In this document: piece by piece, positions 48,813 through 56,746 of the stretch | Layout of the letters: every line of letters begins with the position of its first letter | Position numbering within the stretch: the stretch's first letter is position 1 | Assembly: GCF_026341275.1 (NCBI RefSeq) | Contig: NZ_JAIFZO010000002.1 | Location: forward strand, 1,562,361-1,626,360 | Origin: Streptomyces ortus | Lineage (GTDB): Bacteria; Actinomycetota; Actinomycetes; Streptomycetales; Streptomycetaceae | Direction of reading: 5' to 3' | DNA: 64,000 nt | The notes under the pieces: generated by a model | What the model was told of the DNA's origin: nothing | Seen by the model: only the letters and a program-made list of their open reading frames with translations | Database searches by the model: none | Translations under genes and position numbers: made by a program

Positions 48813-50024
48813 TCAGGCCCCCCGGACCGCCCGGGCCAGCCGGGTGGCCGCCGCCGCGCGGGGCCCGTGGTCGGCGGGCCGGCGGCGCGGATGGACCGTG
48901 TTCGCCAGGAGCACCAGGAACGTGTCCGTGGCAGGGTCCAGCACCAGTGACGTACCCGTGAAGCCCGTGTGGCCCGCGGCGCCGTGGCCGGCGAGGGCGC
49001 CCATGAACGACGGCTGGTCCAGGGCGAAGCCGAGGCCGGGCGGGGACAGGAGCAGTTCGACGTAGTCGGGGCCGAGGATGCGGGCGGTGCCGTAGGAGCC
49101 GCCCGCCAGGAGGGTGCGGCAGAAGACGGCGAGGTCGGCCGCCGTCGAGAAGAGGCCGGCGTGGCCCGCGACCCCGCCCAGCGCCCACGCGTTCTCGTCG
49201 TGGACGGTGCCCCGCAGCATGCCCCGGTCGGCCTTGGCCCAGGGCCGCCGCTGGTCCTCGGTGGCGGCGGCGCCCGGGCAGGGGCCGAAGGCGGTACCGG
49301 TCATGCCGAGCGGCCGGGTGATCCCGTCCCGGACGAGGGCGTCCAGCGGGCGCCGGGTGATCCGTTCCAGGACCTGCTGGAGCAGCAGCATGTTGAGGTC
49401 CGAGTAGCCGTACGCGTCGCCCGGCGCCGTCACGGGTTTCTCGGCCCGCAGCAGGGCGAACCGTGCCCGGTCATCCCGGCAGTCGTAGAGCGGTAGTTCG
49501 GGCCGCAGCCCGGAGGTGTGGGTGAGCAGGTGCCGCACGGTGATGCCGTACTCGGCCGCCGCCGTGAAGCCCGGCAGGTACGCCCCCACGCGCGCGTCGA
49601 TGCCCAGCGTGCCGCGCTCCAGCTGCTGCACGGCGGCGACGCTCGTGAAGAGCTTGGTGAGGGACGCCAGGTCGAAGGGCGTGTGGACGGTCATCGGCAC
49701 ACGTGCGCGGCGGGGCAGTTCCACCGCCGCGTCGGCGTCCTCGTCGTAGGCGCGGTAGCGCACCGCCCAGCCCGCCGCCTCCTCGACGGCGATCACGGGC
49801 CCGCGTCCGGCGACCAGTACGGCGCCCGCGGCCCAGGGCCGGTCCCCGGCGATGGACGCGTGGAACTCCCGTACCAGAGCGTCGAGTTCCCCGGGGTCGA
49901 GCCCGGCGCGCTCCGCCGTGCCGGGGCGCAGTCTCGGTGCGCTCAGTTCCCCGCTCCCTTCGATCCCGCCCGCTTGCCCGCCGTGGCGTCCCGCTGTTTC
50001 CGCTGTTTCCGCCAGGGACGGCAC
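48813..50024 (-). CDS. Serine hydrolase, beta-lactamase/DD-peptidase family
   Basis: About 400 residues of the class C beta-lactamase-like fold. The SxxK motif is SLTKLF in HTPFDLASLTKLFTSVAAV. The YxN motif is YSDLN in YGYSDLNMLLLQQVLE. The third box is HTG in AAGHTGFTGTSLVLDP. No signal peptide is clear, so a cytoplasmic esterase or peptidase is likely. No ATG precedes the domain: I used GTG 50024, which overlaps the upstream transporter gene by 82 bases. A CTG just after the transporter stop has an excellent ribosome site (GGAGCGGGGA). It shares an operon with the Bcr/CflA exporter. Confidence 0.82.
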   Translation of the reverse strand: MPSLAETAETAGRHGGQAGGIEGSGELSAPRLRPGTAERAGLDPGELDALVREFHASIAGDRPWAAGAVLVAGRGPVIAVEEAAGWAVRYRAYDEDADAAVELPRRARVPMTVHTPFDLASLTKLFTSVAAVQQLERGTLGIDARVGAYLPGFTAAAEYGITVRHLLTHTSGLRPELPLYDCRDDRARFALLRAEKPVTAPGDAYGYSDLNMLLLQQVLERITRRPLDALVRDGITRPLGMTGTAFGPCPGAAATEDQRRPWAKADRGMLRGTVHDENAWALGGVAGHAGLFSTAADLAVFCRTLLAGGSYGTARILGPDYVELLLSPPGLGFALDQPSFMGALAGHGAAGHTGFTGTSLVLDPATDTFLVLLANTVHPRRRPADHGPRAAAATRLARAVRGA

Positions 50025-51319
50025 AGTGCCATGAAGCAGCCGACGGCCACCAGTGAACACGCGAGCTGGACGACGGCCATCGGAACGGCCGTGTGCTCGC
50101 CGGCGACGCCCACCAGAGGGGTGGCGATCGCGCCGACGAGGAACGAGGACGTGCCGAGCAGGGCGGACGCGGAGCCCGCGGAGTGCCGGGTGCGCATGAG
50201 GGCGAGCGCGTTGGTGTTGGGCATGCACAGGCTCATCGCCGACATGAGGACGAAGAGGCCGACGGCGATCGGGACGAGTCCCACCTCGCCGAACGTCCCG
50301 ACGGACATCAGGAGGAGCGCGGCCGACGCGACGGTGATGACGGCGAGGCCGACCGCGAGCACCTTGTCGAGGCTGACCCGGCCGACGAGGATCTTGCCGT
50401 TGATCTGGCCGACGATCACCAGCCCGACGGAGTTGACGCCGAAAAGGATGCTGTACGTCTGCGGGGAGGCGCCGTAGATCTCCTGGATCACGAACGGCGA
50501 GGCGGAGATGTACGCGAAGAGCGCCGCGAAGGCGAAGCCGCCGGTGAGCATGTAGCCGGTGAAGACGCGGTCGGCGAGCAGACCGCGCATGGTGCGCAGG
50601 GCTTCGACGGTGCCGCCGCCGTGGCGCTCGGCGGGCGGGAGCGTCTCGGGCAGCAGCCGCCAGACGACGGCGGTGAGCGCGATCCCGATGACGGTCAGGA
50701 TGTAGAAGACGCCCCGCCAGTCGGTGATCCGCAGCACCTGGCCGCCGATCAGCGGCGCGATGATCGGCGCCACCCCGGAGATCAGCATGAGCGTGGAGAA
50801 GAAGCGCGCCATGTCCACGCCGTCGTACAGGTCGCGTACGACGGCCCGGGCGATCACGATTCCGGCGGCGCCCGCGAGGCCCTGGAGCAGCCGGAAGGCG
50901 ATGAGGAGTTCGATGGTGGGGGCGATCGCGCAGACGGCGGTGGCGAGGACGTAGACGACGAGTCCGGTGATCAGCGGCCGTCTGCGGCCCCACTTGTCGC
51001 TCATCGGCCCGACGACCAGCTGCCCGAGCGCCATCCCGGCGAGGCAGGCGGTGAGCGTCAGCTGCACGGTGGCCGCGGAGGCGTGCAGCGCGTCGGTGAC
51101 GTCCGGGAGGGCCGGGAGGTACATGTCCATGGACAGCGGCGGTACGGCCGTGAGACCGCCGAGGATGAGCGTGACCAGGAGTCCCACGGAGCGGCGGGCG
51201 ACCGGTGGCGGTACCGGCGGCGCCGCGGCGGCGATCACGCTCTCCTCGGTCACCGCCGTGCCGGGTATAAGGGCCTCCGGGCCGTCCGGGCCCCTCGTCG
51301 TACGGCCGCGCTCGGGCAT
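49943..51319 (-). CDS. MFS drug exporter, Bcr/CflA family
   Basis: A 458-residue exporter with twelve helices. The family start is LLVTLILGGLTAVPPLSMDMYLPALPDVTDAL, followed by VQLTLTACLAGMALGQLVVGPMSDKWGRRRPL (motif A) and ARAVVRDLYDG. The N-terminal 45 residues are polar. Bcr/CflA proteins export bicyclomycin, chloramphenicol or peptides and cysteine. I chose ATG 51319 with GGGAGGGG upstream over GTG 51349. Its 3' end is overlapped by the serine hydrolase gene, so the pair is co-transcribed. It is divergent from the oxidoreductase gene. Confidence 0.92.
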   Translation of the reverse strand: MPERGRTTRGPDGPEALIPGTAVTEESVIAAAAPPVPPPVARRSVGLLVTLILGGLTAVPPLSMDMYLPALPDVTDALHASAATVQLTLTACLAGMALGQLVVGPMSDKWGRRRPLITGLVVYVLATAVCAIAPTIELLIAFRLLQGLAGAAGIVIARAVVRDLYDGVDMARFFSTLMLISGVAPIIAPLIGGQVLRITDWRGVFYILTVIGIALTAVVWRLLPETLPPAERHGGGTVEALRTMRGLLADRVFTGYMLTGGFAFAALFAYISASPFVIQEIYGASPQTYSILFGVNSVGLVIVGQINGKILVGRVSLDKVLAVGLAVITVASAALLLMSVGTFGEVGLVPIAVGLFVLMSAMSLCMPNTNALALMRTRHSAGSASALLGTSSFLVGAIATPLVGVAGEHTAVPMAVVQLACSLVAVGCFMALCRPWRKQRKQRDATAGKRAGSKGAGN

Positions 51320-51442
51320 GCGCCCCTCCCTCTCCGTGTGATCTGCCACCTATGCTCTCAGCTCGTACGGGTGGTCTCGTACAGATGGTCGAAGCGGTCG
51401 AGGGCGCCGCGGGCGTCGATGGCACGGAGCGAGGGGTCGGGC

Positions 51443-52444
51443 ATGACGGAGGAACGCGTGCGCTGGGGTGTGCTGGCGACCGGTGGGATCGCTGCGGCGT
51501 TCACCGCGGATCTGATCGATCTGCCCGACGCCGAGGTGGTGGCGGTGGCGTCGCGCACCGAGGAGTCGGCGAAGGGGTTCGCGGAGCGGTTCGGGATTCC
51601 CCGGGCGTACGGCGACTGGGAGTCCCTCGCGGCGGACGAGGACGTCGACGTCGTGTACGTGGCGACTCCGCACTCGGCGCACCGGGCGGCGGCCGGGCTC
51701 TGTCTTGAGGCGGGGCGCAACGTGCTGTGCGAGAAGGCGTTCACGCTGAACGCGCGCGAGGCCGAGGAGCTGGTCGGCCTCGCGAAGCAGCACGGGAGCT
51801 TCCTGATGGAGGCCATGTGGATGTACTGCAATCCGCTGATCCGGCAGCTCAAGGCGCTGGTGGACGACGGGGCGATCGGCGAGGTCCGCACGGTGCAGGC
51901 CGACTTCGGCCTCTCGGGCCCGTTCCCTCCCACCCACCGCCTGCGCGACCCCGCACAGGGCGGCGGCGCGCTCCTGGACCTCGGTGTCTACCCGGTGTCG
52001 TTCGCGCACCTGCTGCTCGGGGAGCCGTCCGGCGTGACGGCCCGCGCGGTGCTCTCGGAGGAGAGCGTCGACCTCCAGACCGGCATGCTGCTCTCGTACG
52101 ACAGCGGGGCGCTCGCCGCGCTGCACTGCTCGCTGACCGGCGGCACGTCGACGTCCGCCTCCGTGACCGGTTCCGAGGGCCGCATCGACATCCCGTCCGG
52201 CTTCTTCCACTCGGACCTCTTCGTCCTGCACCGCGACGGCCGCGACCCGCAGGAGTACACGGCGAACGCGGCGGACGGCACGCGGGCGGGCCTCAGGCAC
52301 GAGGCGGCGGAGGTGATGCGCTGCCTCCGAGCCGGCGAGACGGAGTCCCCCCTGGTCCCCCTGAACGGCACCCTGGCAGTCATGCGCACCCTGGACAAGG
52401 TAAGAACCGAGGTAGGAGTCACCTACCCCGGAGAAACGCTTTAG
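51443..52444 (+). CDS. Gfo/Idh/MocA family oxidoreductase
   Basis: A 333-residue NAD(P)-dependent enzyme. The Rossmann loop is VLATGGIAAAFTADL with EVVAVASRTEESA, and the family signature is VYVATPHSAHRAAAGLCLEAGRNVLCEKAFTLN (EKA instead of EKP). Next is LMEAMWMYCNPLIRQLKALVDDGAIGEV. The rest is the C-terminal substrate domain, with GGGALLDLGVYPVSFA. It resembles trans-1,2-dihydrobenzene-1,2-diol or sugar dehydrogenases. GAGG lies eight bases before the chosen ATG; ATG 51419 is an alternative. It converges on phoD across repeats. Confidence 0.9.
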   Translation: MTEERVRWGVLATGGIAAAFTADLIDLPDAEVVAVASRTEESAKGFAERFGIPRAYGDWESLAADEDVDVVYVATPHSAHRAAAGLCLEAGRNVLCEKAFTLNAREAEELVGLAKQHGSFLMEAMWMYCNPLIRQLKALVDDGAIGEVRTVQADFGLSGPFPPTHRLRDPAQGGGALLDLGVYPVSFAHLLLGEPSGVTARAVLSEESVDLQTGMLLSYDSGALAALHCSLTGGTSTSASVTGSEGRIDIPSGFFHSDLFVLHRDGRDPQEYTANAADGTRAGLRHEAAEVMRCLRAGETESPLVPLNGTLAVMRTLDKVRTEVGVTYPGETL

Positions 52445-52461
52445 GAGGGGCCGACCCCCAT

Positions 52462-52570
52462 CAGGGGCGCGGGGAACGGCGCAGTCTTGTGGCTTTTGGC
52501 CCTTCAGGGGCGCGGGGAACGGCGCAATCTGTTGGCTTTTCGCCTCCAGGGGCGCGGGGAACGGCGCAAC
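52462..52570. repeat. Three tandem right-arm GC-rich repeats
   Basis: Copies at about 52462-52487, 52506-52531 and 52548-52570 share CAGGGGCGCGGGGAACGGCG. The first two are joined by GTGGCTTTTGGCCCTT and the next by TTGGCTTTTCGCCTC. As at 44963, no left arm is present. The array fills the space between the convergent oxidoreductase and phoD genes. Confidence 0.85.
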
Positions 52571-52610
52571 CGGCCACGCCCACCCGCGCCGTCCCCCACC
52601 CCCAGCGGAG

Positions 52611-54257
52611 CTACACCGGCTTCAGCCCCTGGTCCCCCACCTCCGTCACGAACGACGCAGCCGTACTGATCGCGGCCCCCGGCACAGTGACCGCCGGCAC
52701 GGTCTTGAAGTCGGCCCGCGCATCCTCCCGCCCCAACCGCACCGTCGTATAACCCCGCCGCCCGTTGTAGAACTTCAGGTGCGGGTTCGCCGCCATGTAC
52801 GTCTCCCAGTTGGCGGGCTTCTCCGCCCCGTCCCGCCCACTGGTGATCGAGGTGGTCACGATCTCCGTACCGAGCGTCCGGGACGAGGGATCGTCGAAGT
52901 CGTCCTTGATGTCGAAGGCGTACGCGACATGCACGTCCCCGGTGAACACCATCAGGTTCTCGATGCCCGCCGCCTCCGCCCCGGCCAGCACCCGCTGCCG
53001 CGAGGCCCGGTAGCCGTCCCAGGCGTCCATGGACACCCGCGACGGCGCGGTCAGGTCGAAGTGCCGCTGGGAGAAGATGACCTGCTGCGGGACGACGTTC
53101 CACAGCGCCCGCGAGGCCTGCCACCCGTCGAGCAGCCACCGCTCCTGCGCCGCCCCGGTGATCGTGCGCGCCGGATCGTCCGTCTCGGGGCCGGGGACGT
53201 CCGCCCCGTCGCCGTACGCCTGGTCGGAGCGGTACTGCCGGGTGTCGAGGATGTCGAACTGCGCGAGCCTGCCCCAGTTCAGCCGCCGGTACATCCGCAT
53301 GTCGGGGCCCTCGGGCCGCTGCGGCCGGCGCAGCGGCAGGTTCTCCCAGTAGGCCCGGTACCCGGCGGCCCGGCGCAGCAGGAACTCCTCCGGCGGTACG
53401 GAGTTCTCGGGGATGTCGTCCGCGTAGTTGTTCTCGATCTCGTGGTCGTCCCAGGTGACCACGAAGGGGTGGGCGGCGTGCGCGGCCCGCAGATCGGGGT
53501 CGGTCTTGTAGAGGGAGTACCGCAGGCGGTAGTCCTCCAGCGTGATGGTCTCGTGGTTGAAGAGGTCGGGCAGCACACGGTCGGTGTAGTTGCGGGCGCC
53601 GCCCACGGAGTCGACGGCGTACTCGTAGAGGTAGTCGCCGACGTGGAAGACCACGTCGACGTCGTCCTCGGCGAGGTGGCCGTACGCGGTGAAGTACCCG
53701 TCGTGGTAGGCCTGGCAGGAGACCGCGGCCAGCCTCAGTTCGTCGACGCGCGCGTGGGACGAGGGCGCGGTGCGGGTACGCCCGGTCTCGCTGATCCAGC
53801 TGCCGGTCTTGAAGCGGTAGTAGAAGACCCGGTCGGAGTCGAGGTGGCCGACCTCGACGTGCACGGAGTGGTGGAACTCGGGGTGGGCGAAGGTCGCCCC
53901 CCGTCTGACGATGTGGCGGAAGCGTTCGTCGCGGGCCAGCTCCCAGTGCACGGTGACGCGTTCCGGGGGCAGCCCGGAGTCCGCCTGGTAGGGGGTGGGG
54001 GCGAGCCGGGTCCACAGCAGCACGGAGGTGGGCTGCGGGTCGCCCGAGGCGACACCGAGGGTGAAGGGGTCGTCGGTGATCTTCCCCGCGTCGAACTCGG
54101 CGGCGCCCGCCACCCCCGCGGTCGGCAGGTTGGTGGCGAATGCCAGGACGGCTGCCGCGCCGGTGACGGTGAAGAGCCGGCGGCGCCCTAGGTGACGGGC
54201 GGCGGCGCGGAGTTCGGGGGCGTGCTGCGACGGTTGCTGGTGGCCGCTGGATGTCAT
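52611..54257 (-). CDS. phoD: Secreted alkaline phosphatase, PhoD family
   Basis: A 548-residue phosphodiesterase/alkaline phosphatase. Tat signal: [20 protein letters not shown] with twin Arg about 25-27. The N-terminal PhoD domain ([23 protein letters not shown]) precedes the metallophosphatase core: [39 protein letters not shown]. The metals are expected to be Fe3+ and Ca2+. It frees phosphate from organic esters outside the cell. No convincing PHO box was seen in the divergent region 54258-54409. Convergent with the oxidoreductase gene, divergent from the SDR gene. Confidence 0.95.
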   Translation of the reverse strand: MTSSGHQQPSQHAPELRAAARHLGRRRLFTVTGAAAVLAFATNLPTAGVAGAAEFDAGKITDDPFTLGVASGDPQPTSVLLWTRLAPTPYQADSGLPPERVTVHWELARDERFRHIVRRGATFAHPEFHHSVHVEVGHLDSDRVFYYRFKTGSWISETGRTRTAPSSHARVDELRLAAVSCQAYHDGYFTAYGHLAEDDVDVVFHVGDYLYEYAVDSVGGARNYTDRVLPDLFNHETITLEDYRLRYSLYKTDPDLRAAHAAHPFVVTWDDHEIENNYADDIPENSVPPEEFLLRRAAGYRAYWENLPLRRPQRPEGPDMRMYRRLNWGRLAQFDILDTRQYRSDQAYGDGADVPGPETDDPARTITGAAQERWLLDGWQASRALWNVVPQQVIFSQRHFDLTAPSRVSMDAWDGYRASRQRVLAGAEAAGIENLMVFTGDVHVAYAFDIKDDFDDPSSRTLGTEIVTTSITSGRDGAEKPANWETYMAANPHLKFYNGRRGYTTVRLGREDARADFKTVPAVTVPGAAISTAASFVTEVGDQGLKPV

Positions 54258-54409
54258 CTGGCCCTCCCCTGACGGTGGTTGTACAAGGAATTGGAGTGGT
54301 CAGAGTCAACGGTGGACCGTCGTGTACACAACACTCAGATGTCGGACGCATGAGTTCCACATGGCGGATATGGCGGACCGTCGCCCCCTCTCCCGTACGC
54401 TGCGGGGCC

Positions 54410-55243
54410 ATGGACGCCCATCGAACGAAGATCGCGATCGTGACAGGCGCGGGCTCGGGCATCGGCCGTGCCGTGGCCGTCGAACTGCTGCGTACCGGCT
54501 GGTCGGTGACGCTCGCCGGCCGCCGCGCGGAGCGGCTGGAGGAGACGGCGGCGCTCGCGCGGGCGGCACTCGCCGACGCGTCGCCCGGCGCCGCCGGGTC
54601 TCCGGCCGGGGATCCGGCCGGCGAGCCGACCGGGAAAAAGAGCACGTCGTTGTGTGTACGCACCGACGTCGCGCGGCCCGAGGAGGTGGCCGCGCTCTTC
54701 GCCGCCACCCGGAACCGCTTCGGCCGCTTGGACCTGCTCTTCAACAACGCCGGCACGTTCGGACCCGGCGGCGTGCCGTTCGAGGACCTGCCGTACGAGG
54801 CCTGGCGGCACGTGGTCGGCACGAATCTCGACGGGGCTTTCCTGTGCGCGCAGGCGGCCTACCGGCAGATGAAGGAGCAGGATCCGCAGGGCGGCCGGAT
54901 CATCAACAATGGCTCGATCTCTGCGCACACGCCCCGGCCGCGGTCGGCGGCGTACACGGCGACGAAACACGCGCTGACCGGCCTCACGAAGTCGCTGTCG
55001 CTGGACGGGCGGCCGTACCGGATCGTCTGCGGGCAGATCGACATCGGGAACGCGGCGACCGACATGACCGAGCGGATGACGACCGGGGCCCTCCAGGCGA
55101 ACGGGGAGACGGCTCCGGAGCCGGTGATGGACGTGGAGGACGTGGCGCGCACGGTCCGCCACATGGCGGAGCTCCCACTGGAGGCGAACGTGCAGTTCGC
55201 GACGGTGCTCGCGAGCGGCATGCCCTATGTGGGGCGGGGGTAG
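54410..55243 (+). CDS. SDR family oxidoreductase
   Basis: A 277-residue short-chain dehydrogenase. The cofactor loop is [15 protein letters not shown] (about 12-26), NNAG lies in [13 protein letters not shown], the catalytic Ser in GSISAHTP and Tyr-Lys in YTATKHAL. The usual residue 60 region is extended by a Pro/Gly/Ala-rich segment ([23 protein letters not shown]) not normally present. The C-terminal part carries [20 protein letters not shown] sequence ([12 protein letters not shown]). Substrate unknown. ATG 54410; a longer frame into the phoD intergenic region is not supported. Confidence 0.9.
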   Translation: MDAHRTKIAIVTGAGSGIGRAVAVELLRTGWSVTLAGRRAERLEETAALARAALADASPGAAGSPAGDPAGEPTGKKSTSLCVRTDVARPEEVAALFAATRNRFGRLDLLFNNAGTFGPGGVPFEDLPYEAWRHVVGTNLDGAFLCAQAAYRQMKEQDPQGGRIINNGSISAHTPRPRSAAYTATKHALTGLTKSLSLDGRPYRIVCGQIDIGNAATDMTERMTTGALQANGETAPEPVMDVEDVARTVRHMAELPLEANVQFATVLASGMPYVGRG

Positions 55244-55249
55244 CTCACA

Positions 55250-55305
55250 GCCCCGCGCCCCTGAAGGGGCAAAGACAAAAGATCGCGCCGTTCCCCGCGC
55301 CCCTA
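55250..55305. repeat. GC-rich intergenic repeat, reversed orientation
   Basis: CCCCGCGCCCCTGAAGGGGC (55251-55270) forms a short hairpin. A left-arm copy follows (about 55281-55305: GATCGCGCCGTTCCCCGCGC and onward). It lies just after the SDR stop. Here the arms read in the opposite sense to the arrays at 44963 and 52462. Confidence 0.75.
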
Positions 55306-55332
55306 GGAACGCCAAGAACCTTGGAGGCAGGG

Positions 55333-55524
55333 GTGTTTGGCATCTGTCTCAAGCGTGAGCTGAGCCGGAGCAAGAAGTCGGCTCTGGCCATCGCCATGGG
55401 TCTGGCGCTCGTCGAACGTGACGAACGCGGTGGCGCGCTGACCCTGAACGTCACGAAGGTCGACGGCGGCTTCACCCAGGGGTGGGCCAGGACGGACACC
55501 TCCTCGCGGGGCTCCCAGCGCTGA
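55333..55524 (+). CDS. Small hypothetical protein
   Basis: A 63-residue basic protein: FGICLKRELSRSKKSALAIAMGLALVERDERGGALTLNV, then a TKVDGGFTQGWARTDTSS tail. GTG start with GGAGG five bases upstream. Codon use is GC-rich at third positions apart from the first codons, compatible with a real gene. I recognise no family, and no similarity to neighbours is seen. It could be a remnant of a longer gene. The frame continues upstream without a start. Confidence 0.4.
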   Translation: MFGICLKRELSRSKKSALAIAMGLALVERDERGGALTLNVTKVDGGFTQGWARTDTSSRGSQR

Positions 55525-55677
55525 GCGGCCTTCCGCGCGCTCACCCGAACGGCGGCGCGGCCGGGGCCCGCACGGTGCTCCGGTGCGACGGTGGGCAGAG
55601 GGGGCAGGCGCATACGTGTGGCGAAGGACCGTTCGCGTGTGCCATCCGGCTGTGACATACGAGGAGTGACGGGAACC

Positions 55678-56211
55678 GTGACCTGTTTCGACCGACGCGA
55701 TCTGGGACTGCTGCTGCTCCGCCTCGGTACGGGCGGGGTGCTTGCGGCGCACGGGGCGCAGAAGCTCTTCGGCTGGTTCGGCGGCGCCGGCCTCTCCGGG
55801 ACCGCCGAGTTCATGGAGTCCGTGGGGTACGCGCCCGGCCGGGCCAGCGCCGTCGCGGCGGGCCTGGCGGAGGCGGGCGGCGGCACGCTGCTCGCGCTGG
55901 GCCTCGGCACCCCGGCGGCCGGGGCTGCGGCGGCCGGCGCGATGGCGGGAGCCTCCGCGGTGCACGCGCCGAACGGCTTCTTCGCGATGAGCGGCGGCTA
56001 CGAGCACGCGGCGTCCCTGGGCCTCACGGCGGCGGGCCTGGCCGTCACGGGCCCCGGCCGGATCTCCCTCGACCACGTCATGAACCACACGGTCAACCGC
56101 AACTGGATGGTGCCGACCGCCCTCGCGGCAACGGCCGCCGCGACCCTGGCGGTGATCGGCGCACGACAGGCACGGGTGCGAAGCCAGGAAAACGCCGACC
56201 AGCCCGAATAG
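55678..56211 (+). CDS. DoxX family membrane protein
   Basis: A 177-residue protein with four helices. The family opening is DLGLLLLRLGTGGVLAAHGAQKLFGWFGG, followed by EFMESVGYAPGRASAVAAGLAEAGGGTLLALGL and helices through AVHAPNGFFAMSGGYEHAASLGL, which has the conserved GF-x-GYE pattern. DoxX-like proteins work with SodA and other oxidoreductases in redox protection. GTG 55678 follows GAGGAG; GTG 55666 is less likely. The 3' end is followed by a repetitive segment and the MazG gene. Confidence 0.88.
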   Translation: MTCFDRRDLGLLLLRLGTGGVLAAHGAQKLFGWFGGAGLSGTAEFMESVGYAPGRASAVAAGLAEAGGGTLLALGLGTPAAGAAAAGAMAGASAVHAPNGFFAMSGGYEHAASLGLTAAGLAVTGPGRISLDHVMNHTVNRNWMVPTALAATAAATLAVIGARQARVRSQENADQPE

Positions 56212-56324
56212 CCCGAGCAATCCAAGCAGTCCGGGCGGTAGTCCGAGCAGTCCGGCGAGAAGAGCACCTCGCACGGCTCGTAGGCCGCGCCTTCCCCCTC
56301 GTCGCCCATGGCAGTCTGAGCCGT

Positions 56325-56711
56325 ATGAGCGACGACGGTGATCTCTGGGAGTCCATCGAGCACCTCCAGGACTGGCTGGCCCGGACGCAGCCGGAGCGCC
56401 CGCCGCAGGAGACCCTGCTGCTGCGGATGCTGAAGCTTTCGGAGGAGGTGGGCGAGGTCGCCGAGGCGGTCATCGGCGCGACCGGCCAGAACCCCCGCAA
56501 AGGCGTGTCGCACACCTGGGACGACGTGCGAGCGGAACTCTGCGACGTGATCATCACGGCGGCGGTGGCGCTGAGAACACTCTCGCCCGACGCCCGAGAG
56601 GTCTTCACCACCCACCTGAAGCGGGTGACGGCCCGCTCCCAGGGACCAGCCCCCGCCGCCCCCGCCCCGGGACGGGCGGGGGACGGTGTCCTCGGCGGTG
56701 GCGGGGGCTGA
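56325..56711 (+). CDS. MazG-like NTP pyrophosphohydrolase
   Basis: A 128-residue all-alpha protein. The metal site is E40-E-V-G-E44-V-A-E47 in LKLSEEVGEVAEAVIGA, and ELCDVIITAAVAL provides the second acidic helix. It hydrolyses non-canonical or excess NTPs or dNTPs to the monophosphate, keeping the nucleotide pool clean. The C-terminal 25 residues are Pro/Ala/Gly-rich and disordered. The start is the ATG of MSDDGDLWES; the ribosome site is weak (GAGCCGT). It converges on the CBM2 esterase gene with only 35 bases between. Confidence 0.88.
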   Translation: MSDDGDLWESIEHLQDWLARTQPERPPQETLLLRMLKLSEEVGEVAEAVIGATGQNPRKGVSHTWDDVRAELCDVIITAAVALRTLSPDAREVFTTHLKRVTARSQGPAPAAPAPGRAGDGVLGGGGG

Positions 56712-56746
56712 AACGGTGGCACAGGTCTCATCGGCTGCGCGTATCG

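Noticed and set aside
50093..51442. Long N-terminal extension of the Gfo/Idh/MocA oxidoreductase
   Set aside because: The extra 450 residues are antisense to the Bcr/CflA gene, and a normal start with a ribosome site exists at 51443.
54258..54409. Possible PHO box between phoD and the SDR gene
   Set aside because: No two adjacent direct repeats resembling GTTCACC were found.
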